Source of the DNA: Devosia sp. FJ2-5-3
GTDB lineage: Bacteria; Pseudomonadota; Alphaproteobacteria; Rhizobiales; Devosiaceae
Reading direction: 5' to 3'
Assembly (NCBI RefSeq): GCF_029201545.1
Contig: NZ_CP104007.1
Span: 2,452,501 to 2,516,500 of the forward strand
Length of the DNA stretch: 64,000 nt
Positions within the stretch are counted from its first letter, which is position 1; every line of letters begins with the position of its first letter. Below the pieces are notes generated by a model, which was not told where the DNA came from, did no database searches, and worked only from the letters and a program-made list of their open reading frames with translations. The position numbers and the translations under genes were made by a program. Positions 58,511-64,000 of the stretch are shown here, in pieces.

Positions 58511-60760
58511 TCAAGGGCCAATCGCCGCGCAATGAGCCCTGTACTTCTTCTGTTGCAGCCTCAACTCGTCCGCCAGGGGCCGATAGAGCGCACGTCCATC
58601 GCTGGATCTCTCATGTTCGAGCAAACCGTTCTGGCACGGGCGGTCGTCATCCCAGCCGAGATGGTTGAGGATGGGGTAGAGGCAGATGCCCTCAACCGGG
58701 ACGCCCTTTGTTCGGGCTTGATCGACTTCGCCCGCGACATAGGCGAGCCAGAATGGGCGGGCTTCGAACTCGATGCCAGTCTCAGCGATGACGATTGGCC
58801 TGCCATAACGACCGTGAATTTCCATCAAGAGGCGATGTAGGGGACGATAGAGAACATGCTCCTTGTCAAGCGTCGGGCCGCCGTGGATCCATTGATTGTT
58901 GGAGTAGTAATTCACCCCAACAATATCGAGGAGCCGCGGTTCACCGCCAAGCTGCGGCCAGGCTATGCCGGCCAGCATGTCCCAGCCCTGGTATTGTGCC
59001 TGACGGTGGCCCTCGGCCGCCCAGAAATCATGGGGCCGCTCGGGCGCCGTCACCACATTGATCGCCGGGTCAGCGTGGACGAAGCGCGCACGAGGATCGA
59101 CGTCGAGAATGGCGCGCATGGCTGAAATGGATGCCCGCGCCAGTTGGACTTTAAGTTCAAAGCCCCGGCCGCGGCCGAACGGATTGAGATAGCTCGCATC
59201 GCCGCCGCCCCAAGCGGTGAAAGAGATTTCGTTGACCGGGCAATAGAAGGGAATTTGGTCGCTGTGCTCGCGCACGAGGCGCGCCGCGGCCTTCGCGAAC
59301 TTGGTGAATCGGTCCACGAAATTTGGTTGCCAGATGTCGAGATCATCGGGCCAGCCATAGTGCATGAGGTCCCAGATCACCTGGGTTCCGCTGTCGTGGG
59401 CGGCCTGAAGCATGGGCGTGATGCTGGACCAGTCGTAGTGGCCGGGCGTTGTCTCAATGGCGTGCCAGCGAAAGCCGTCCCGGACAGTGCGTATGCCGAG
59501 ACTACCTAGTTGCCTGTAGTCGGCCTCGGCGTGCCGGTCATGCTCGCTTGAGGCAATGATATCGAGGCGTTTCCCATTCCTCAGCCGGTGGGTGGAGCAC
59601 TCGAACCCGGCCTGAAAGTAGGACTGGAAGAGTTTCGCCGGGGACGCAGGCCGGCGTTCTGCAACAACTTCATCGATGAGGCGCTGCCATTGCGGCACCA
59701 CGACTTCGGCGCTGTAGGTTGCGAGTACCTTGGCGCGGAGGGCGCTTCCGAGAGCTCGCCGTTTCTCAGGCGCATCGAGAAGAGTGAGCATGGCCTTTGC
59801 GACTTCATCCGGCTGCCGGTGTGGAACAAAGAGGCCGGAAACCCCGGACTCAATCTGTTGGCGTGCCCCATTGTCGGGCGTGGCGATGACCGGGAGGCCC
59901 GCGGCACCGGCCTCGGCGATCACATGCGGCATACCCTCACCTTCTGAAAGCCAGACGAAGATATCGAGTGCTTGGAGCAAATCCGGCACATCGGTGCGAT
60001 CACCGAGAAAGCGCAGCGCTGTTCCTAGCCCGGCCTGTTGCGCGAGATCGCGCAGGTGGTCGGCATATTCCGGCATGAAGGCATCTGGCCCGCCAATTAC
60101 GAGGAAGACTACGTCCTTGTGGAGGCGATGCGTGATTGCCGCGGCCTCAATGAAATCTTCGACACGCTTCTTGGCGTCGAGGCGGCCCACCCAACCGATG
60201 ACTGGCGTGGCAGAAGTCAGACCAAGAGCCGCTCGCGTTGCATGGCGGCGGTCCGGGTGGAACTCGCCAAGGTCTACCATTGAGGGGATTTCAAGGGCGT
60301 GATGGCCGCGGTCGCCCATTTTGGAGGCTGCTGCGTCTCGAATGGAGCGGCAGACGCCAACATAGCGGTTCGTCAGGTGTTTCGGCCCGGCAAGTGCTTC
60401 GGACACCAGACCTCCGTGTTCGATGAGCGGCGGGCGCAGGTGTGCACGTTCGAGTGCGGGATAGATATCGGCGACATTCTGACATGAGATAACGAGGTCA
60501 TAGGTCGCCACTTTGCGAGAAAGATAGTCGATGGTGTCCTCAAAGCTCAGGCTGTAGGGCACTGTATCGACATCGACGCCGAGCGCGCGCAATTGCGCGT
60601 GGGTCTGCTCCGGCATTCCTGGCTTATGGAAGCAGGCAACCACATCGATGCGATAGCGCTCCGGGTGGAGGTGGCGCGCGAGAAGACGCACTTCGGTCTC
60701 TTCGCCCCCGACCACGAGCCATGCAAATACAAACAGGATGCGCGTCGGTTCGGACTTCAA
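58511..60760 (-). CDS. Fusion of a GT4 glycosyltransferase and a glycoside-hydrolase-like domain
   Basis: 749 residues from TTG 60760, overlapping the upstream stop (TTGA). Residues about 5-370 are a GT4 glycosyltransferase (VVGGEETEVRLLARHL, IGWVGRLDAKKRVEDFIEAA, SEGEGMPHVIAEAGAAGLPV with the EX7E-type pair). Residues about 385-740 are a GH-A barrel like GH1 beta-glucosidases: GFECSTHRLRNGKRLD, FYCPVNEISFTAWGGGD with acid/base Glu, VGVNYYSNNQWIHGG and VIAETGIEFEARPF with nucleophile Glu. A transferase joined to a hydrolase is unusual and points to editing or release during glycan synthesis. It is the last gene of the glycan operon. Confidence 0.85.
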   Translation of the reverse strand: MKSEPTRILFVFAWLVVGGEETEVRLLARHLHPERYRIDVVACFHKPGMPEQTHAQLRALGVDVDTVPYSLSFEDTIDYLSRKVATYDLVISCQNVADIYPALERAHLRPPLIEHGGLVSEALAGPKHLTNRYVGVCRSIRDAAASKMGDRGHHALEIPSMVDLGEFHPDRRHATRAALGLTSATPVIGWVGRLDAKKRVEDFIEAAAITHRLHKDVVFLVIGGPDAFMPEYADHLRDLAQQAGLGTALRFLGDRTDVPDLLQALDIFVWLSEGEGMPHVIAEAGAAGLPVIATPDNGARQQIESGVSGLFVPHRQPDEVAKAMLTLLDAPEKRRALGSALRAKVLATYSAEVVVPQWQRLIDEVVAERRPASPAKLFQSYFQAGFECSTHRLRNGKRLDIIASSEHDRHAEADYRQLGSLGIRTVRDGFRWHAIETTPGHYDWSSITPMLQAAHDSGTQVIWDLMHYGWPDDLDIWQPNFVDRFTKFAKAAARLVREHSDQIPFYCPVNEISFTAWGGGDASYLNPFGRGRGFELKVQLARASISAMRAILDVDPRARFVHADPAINVVTAPERPHDFWAAEGHRQAQYQGWDMLAGIAWPQLGGEPRLLDIVGVNYYSNNQWIHGGPTLDKEHVLYRPLHRLLMEIHGRYGRPIVIAETGIEFEARPFWLAYVAGEVDQARTKGVPVEGICLYPILNHLGWDDDRPCQNGLLEHERSSDGRALYRPLADELRLQQKKYRAHCAAIGP

Positions 60761-61851
60761 TCTGCCACCTTGAAGACGATCTGCAGGAATTCGGGGCGCG
60801 TTTCGACCAGTTCAGCGAGAAATGCTGGTGCGTCGTCAAAGGGCACAATGTGCGTGATCATTTCGCGCTTGACGGTCTCGCCGACTGCTTCCAGCAAACT
60901 CACCGTTTCCAGCGCCAGGCGGCGCCGGTCCCACTGGTGGGCAAGGCCGCGTGGCACGCGGTTGATCTGCGCGCACTTTATGGCGAGGCCATTATGGTGA
61001 AACTCCTCGCCAAGTCGCAGGGCCTCGGCGCCACCCTGATAGAAGGCGAGATCGATGACAGTGCCCTGGGGTCTCAACGAACGAAGCGCCGCATGGAGGC
61101 TTTGGGCATGTGCGCGGGTCTGGAAGACAAAATCGGCACCGCGATCGGAGCCGCTGTGCCAGTGGGTCTTGGCGTGGTTCCAGGCTGCGTCCTCATCCAT
61201 GGAGGCAATTCCCATGGCATCGAGCCTACGGCGACGATAAGGCGAAGGGTCGGCCACTATCAGTTCTGCCGCGCCCGCTTGCTGGGCGAAGAGAGCCGTC
61301 ATCAGCCCGACCGGACCGGCGCCGATGACGATGACCGACCGGCCTGCAACCCCCTGCCCTAGCTTGCTCACTTGCTGGCCAAAGATTTCCGCATCGGCGT
61401 GGAGGATGCCATTGGCGGCGATCGGGCCCATCTGCCCGACGAGTACGCCGAGGATAGGATCAAAGGTGTCAGGCAGCTGGATCAGGACATCCCGTGACGG
61501 GTCAGCGGTGTGGCCGCTCTTGTGGCCATAGGTTGACGCGACGATGTCGCCGTTGCGAAAGGCAGGGCTTTGGCTGTCTATTACCCTCGCGACCTCCATA
61601 TAGCCGAGGAAGGGCACGGGGTAATCGAGGCCCGATTCACCCGCAAAGAACACGCCCCGCTCGGCATCCCAGCGCGAGTGGAAATAGGGATTGGTGCGCT
61701 TCATGAAGGTGAGCTCTGTGCCGGCGGAAAATCCGGAGTAGAGCGTCTGCAGCCGGACCTGACCCGGCCCGGGCGGGCCTTCGTCATAGGCAAAATGGTA
61801 GGCTTTGCCGGGCCGTTCTATCCCAAGCGAGCGAATGTGTCGGATGCTCAT
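60757..61851 (-). CDS. MDR-type (alcohol dehydrogenase-like) oxidoreductase
   Basis: 364 residues, medium-chain dehydrogenase fold. The N-terminal GroES-like part has PGPGQVRLQTLYSGFSAGTE, where the usual zinc-ligand Cys and GHE motif are missing. The Rossmann part has SVIVIGAGPVGLMTALFAQQ and VADPSPYRRRRLDAMG. It is most like the threonine-dehydrogenase or BchC-like 'zinc-binding' family that accompanies Gfo/Idh oxidoreductases in sugar-modification clusters. It sits 2 bases after the Gfo/Idh gene and overlaps the fusion gene. Confidence 0.85.
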   Translation of the reverse strand: MSIRHIRSLGIERPGKAYHFAYDEGPPGPGQVRLQTLYSGFSAGTELTFMKRTNPYFHSRWDAERGVFFAGESGLDYPVPFLGYMEVARVIDSQSPAFRNGDIVASTYGHKSGHTADPSRDVLIQLPDTFDPILGVLVGQMGPIAANGILHADAEIFGQQVSKLGQGVAGRSVIVIGAGPVGLMTALFAQQAGAAELIVADPSPYRRRRLDAMGIASMDEDAAWNHAKTHWHSGSDRGADFVFQTRAHAQSLHAALRSLRPQGTVIDLAFYQGGAEALRLGEEFHHNGLAIKCAQINRVPRGLAHQWDRRRLALETVSLLEAVGETVKREMITHIVPFDDAPAFLAELVETRPEFLQIVFKVAD

Positions 61852-61853
61852 GC

Positions 61854-62828
61854 CTACTCCGCAGCCTGCAGCGAGACGGGCTGGCCTGTGCGGACCGACT
61901 CGGTAATAGCGAGGGCGATGCGATGGGTCTTGAGCGCTTCGCTATAGGAACAGCGGATGCGATTGGCCCCTCCCCGCACTGCATCGATGAAGTCGCGGTC
62001 CTCCCGCCACACCGGATCGCCCTCCGCATGGCGAACAGGGCGGCCAGCGCCGACATCGATCATGATGTCATGGTCGGTCAGTTCGAGCGCTATGCCATCG
62101 CCGAAGAGATGAAGGCCGACGCGATGCCCCCAGCGCAGGAGGCAGGTAGAGCTGAAATTCGCGATGGCTCCGGACGCGAATTTGAGGCTTGCCGTGCTGA
62201 CCGTGGGGACATCTAGGTCCGGAAAATCTGGTCGTGCCGTGTGGCCGGCCAGACCGTAGACCGACGTGACATCGCCGACGAGGTAGCGCGCTAGGTCGAG
62301 GATGTGGGTGGCCTGCTCCACCATCTGACCGCCGGACTTATCAGCATGCCACCACCATTGCGGCGGTGGGGTCTGGTCGAGCCAATAGCCGGACAGCAAT
62401 TGCGCGGGCCGCTCCGAAAGGATGCGCCGAGTCTCGTCGACGGTGTCGAGATAGCGCCAGTGATAGCCCACCGCGGTGACCAGTTCAGCCGCGGCTATCT
62501 CAGCAGCGAGTTGTTCGGCAAGGCCAATCTCAAGCGAGATAGGCTTTTCGACCAAGAATGGCAGTTTTCGGGCGATGACTGCCCGCTCGACGGCGCCGTG
62601 AGCAAAGGGCGGGATGCAGATATAGACCGCATCCAGGGTCATGTCCGCCAGCAGGCCGTCGTGATCGCCATAGGCGCGGGCGCCGTATCGCGCGGCAGCA
62701 TCCACAGCGCGGTTGAAATCGGGATCGGCAAACCCGACCAATTCGACATCCGGCAGGCTTTCCAGCACGCCAAGGTGGCGTTGGGCAATTCCCCCCACGC
62801 CGATAAAGCCGACACGCGTCTTGGTCAT
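61854..62828 (-). CDS. Gfo/Idh/MocA-family sugar oxidoreductase
   Basis: 324 residues. N-terminal Rossmann motif MTKTRVGFIGVGGIAQRHLG, the family Glu-Lys-Pro motif FLVEKPISLEIG, and the C-terminal sheet with VGYHWRYLDTVDETRRI and GGQMVEQATHILDLARYLVG. It oxidises or reduces a (nucleotide) sugar or inositol with NAD(P). It is coupled to the GT4 gene by a 4-base overlap, so it probably makes or modifies a sugar used by these glycosyltransferases. Confidence 0.9.
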   Translation of the reverse strand: MTKTRVGFIGVGGIAQRHLGVLESLPDVELVGFADPDFNRAVDAAARYGARAYGDHDGLLADMTLDAVYICIPPFAHGAVERAVIARKLPFLVEKPISLEIGLAEQLAAEIAAAELVTAVGYHWRYLDTVDETRRILSERPAQLLSGYWLDQTPPPQWWWHADKSGGQMVEQATHILDLARYLVGDVTSVYGLAGHTARPDFPDLDVPTVSTASLKFASGAIANFSSTCLLRWGHRVGLHLFGDGIALELTDHDIMIDVGAGRPVRHAEGDPVWREDRDFIDAVRGGANRIRCSYSEALKTHRIALAITESVRTGQPVSLQAAE

Positions 62829-63940
62829 GAAATCAGAGCCTGTGAGGTGAGTAGTGATGCGGCCAACAGGTCGGCATATTGCACCGAGGTCTGCTTGGCC
62901 ATGCGATCAGCCTGGAAGTGGCGAAGGAAGCGAGATCTCGCCGCGTCGGCCGCAACGCGCGCAGAGAGAGTATCGCCGAGGGCAATGCCGATAGTGGCGG
63001 CGAGCAGCATTGAATCCCCCGCTTCAACGAGAAAGGCATGGTCTCTGCCGACGGCCTCGATGATCCCCGCGACGGCGGTGCCTACGATGGGAACGCCGAC
63101 CGCCATGGCTTCGAGTAGCACCAGCGGCAGGCCCTCGAACAGCGACGGTAGGACGAATAGGTCCGCAGCAGCCAGCAGCTCCGGCACGTCTTCCCGACGC
63201 CCGAGAAGGGTGACGGATCTTTCCAGTCCCGCCTCAAAAACGCTTTCGGCGATACACTCGCGCTCTGGCCCGTCGCCGACGAAGACAAAGCGCGCCTCTG
63301 GATGCTGAAGCAATACCTGGGGCACGGCCCGTAAAAGACTTGCGTAGTCCTTTTGCGTCGTGAACCGCGCAACGGTCAGGACAAGTGGCGCGATCTCATC
63401 CAGACCAAGCTCGGCGCGCACGGTGGCGCGACTGGCATGGGAGGATGCGGGCGGCACTATGCCGTTGGGAATTACGGCGATGCGGGGCCATCCCACACTA
63501 TCGGCATATGTGTGGGCGACGTCCTGCGAGACGGCGATGACGCGATCGACCGAAAGTAGCATGGCGGCGTATTCTGCCTGCTGCACCTTGCTGGTCAGGA
63601 GATAGGGCAGATGCTCGGTTCTCAGAACCGGCAAACCAGCGGCCTTGCCGAGCCGAACGAGATCATGTCCCTCCCAGCCAATGCCCGCATGGACATGGAG
63701 TAGAGCCGCCTCGCTTGTTTTGAGCCAACGGCGAAAACCCTGCAAGTCACCAGGAGAGAAGCTCTTTATCCTGAGCCCCCACCGTGCCGCCGATCCGAGA
63801 AAGGCTAGGCCGCTCTCGTCATCCTGGCAGGCAATGACGATGTCATAGTGATCGACAAGGCTGCGGCCGAGCGTGACCATATGGGTGCCGAGGCCCGAGG
63901 GTTCGAGGCTGTCTGTGGCCAGTACCAGCACCGGCCTCAT
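62825..63940 (-). CDS. GT4-family glycosyltransferase
   Basis: 371 residues, GT-B fold. N-terminal acceptor part MRPVLVLATDSLEPSGLGTH and HVHAGIGWEGHDLVRLGKAA; donor part PLVLTVARFTTQKDYASLLR, FVFVGDGPERECIAESVFEA, LLGRREDVPELLAAADLFVL and SLFEGLPLVLLEAMAVGVPI with the EX7E motif. It transfers a sugar in polysaccharide or glycolipid synthesis. The ATG overlaps the stop of the gene to its right. Confidence 0.92.
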   Translation of the reverse strand: MRPVLVLATDSLEPSGLGTHMVTLGRSLVDHYDIVIACQDDESGLAFLGSAARWGLRIKSFSPGDLQGFRRWLKTSEAALLHVHAGIGWEGHDLVRLGKAAGLPVLRTEHLPYLLTSKVQQAEYAAMLLSVDRVIAVSQDVAHTYADSVGWPRIAVIPNGIVPPASSHASRATVRAELGLDEIAPLVLTVARFTTQKDYASLLRAVPQVLLQHPEARFVFVGDGPERECIAESVFEAGLERSVTLLGRREDVPELLAAADLFVLPSLFEGLPLVLLEAMAVGVPIVGTAVAGIIEAVGRDHAFLVEAGDSMLLAATIGIALGDTLSARVAADAARSRFLRHFQADRMAKQTSVQYADLLAASLLTSQALIS

Positions 63941-64000
63941 GACAGGACCTCGGCCAGGGCCGAAGCCGGCTGGCTCATGCGGCGGTAATGCGCCAGGGCC
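63937..64000 (-). CDS. 3' end of another gene, probably a glycosyltransferase (partial)
   Basis: The last 20 codons before a TGA at 63937-63939 read ALAHYRRMSQPASALAEVLS, a helical end like those of GT4 proteins. The gene continues beyond the window and overlaps the next GT4 start by 4 bases, so it belongs to the same operon. Confidence 0.6.
   Translation of the reverse strand, partial: ALAHYRRMSQPASALAEVLS

Overview
The window is GC-rich, gene-dense bacterial chromosome. Its gene content (HWE-family histidine kinase, FadR-type GntR regulators paired with peptide ABC transporters, a class Ib ribonucleotide reductase behind a cobalamin riboswitch, DUF3606 and DUF892 stress proteins, palindromic intergenic repeats of the 'CTCCCTCAAGGGGAG' kind) suggests an alphaproteobacterium of the Hyphomicrobiales, perhaps a Devosia-like genus. 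No rRNA or tRNA gene was recognised, so the genus is a guess.

Left part (1-12.4 kb), an accessory and partly decayed region. It starts with a tyrosine-recombinase remnant, then an HWE kinase, a frameshifted isochorismatase-like hydrolase and several very small stress-type proteins (DUF3606 and neighbours). A membrane-anchored alpha/beta hydrolase, a DUF892 ferritin-like protein and a lone maltooligosyltrehalose synthase (TreY) follow. A C-terminally truncated solute-binding protein sits divergent from an OmpR-type response regulator, which in turn converges and overlaps with a TorS-like hybrid kinase.

13.2-21.5 kb holds the most unusual item: two translationally coupled giant genes (about 1730 and 1031 codons) without signal peptides. 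The first is a beta-strand-rich protein that may be related to DUF6603. The second has FN3-like segments and ends in a PASTA-like domain. I recognise no described pathway for this pair.

21.6-28.3 kb is a B12-linked region on the minus strand. A cobalamin riboswitch precedes a 2Fe-2S ferredoxin-like protein, and a second one precedes nrdHIEF, with a terminator-like hairpin in the leader. Next come a VOC protein diverging from a MarR regulator across a palindromic operator, and an EVE-domain protein. 28.4-36.3 kb is a complete kdp operon: a small membrane ORF, then kdpF-A-B-C-D-E.

36.5-44.6 kb is a peptide-uptake module: a DUF1028 protein divergent from SBP, permease, permease-ATPase fusion, ATPase, a GntR regulator and an M42-type peptidase, with two perfect AT-rich palindromes in the divergent promoter. 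An HxlR/NAD(P)-binding divergent pair follows.

46.2-58.5 kb is a second module. A divergent GntR regulator faces a long plus-strand operon of dipeptide-type ABC transporter (SBP, two ATPases, two permeases), a FAD amino-acid-oxidase-like enzyme, two different gamma-glutamyltransferase-family proteins, a RidA-like protein and an SBF-like transporter. It reads as import and breakdown of a gamma-glutamyl or related amide compound.

58.5-64 kb, minus strand, is a polysaccharide or glycoconjugate operon with overlapping genes: a glycosyltransferase at the right edge (partial), a GT4, a Gfo/Idh/MocA oxidoreductase, an MDR dehydrogenase and a GT4-glycosidase fusion. Products are assigned by reading protein motifs only; no database search was possible.
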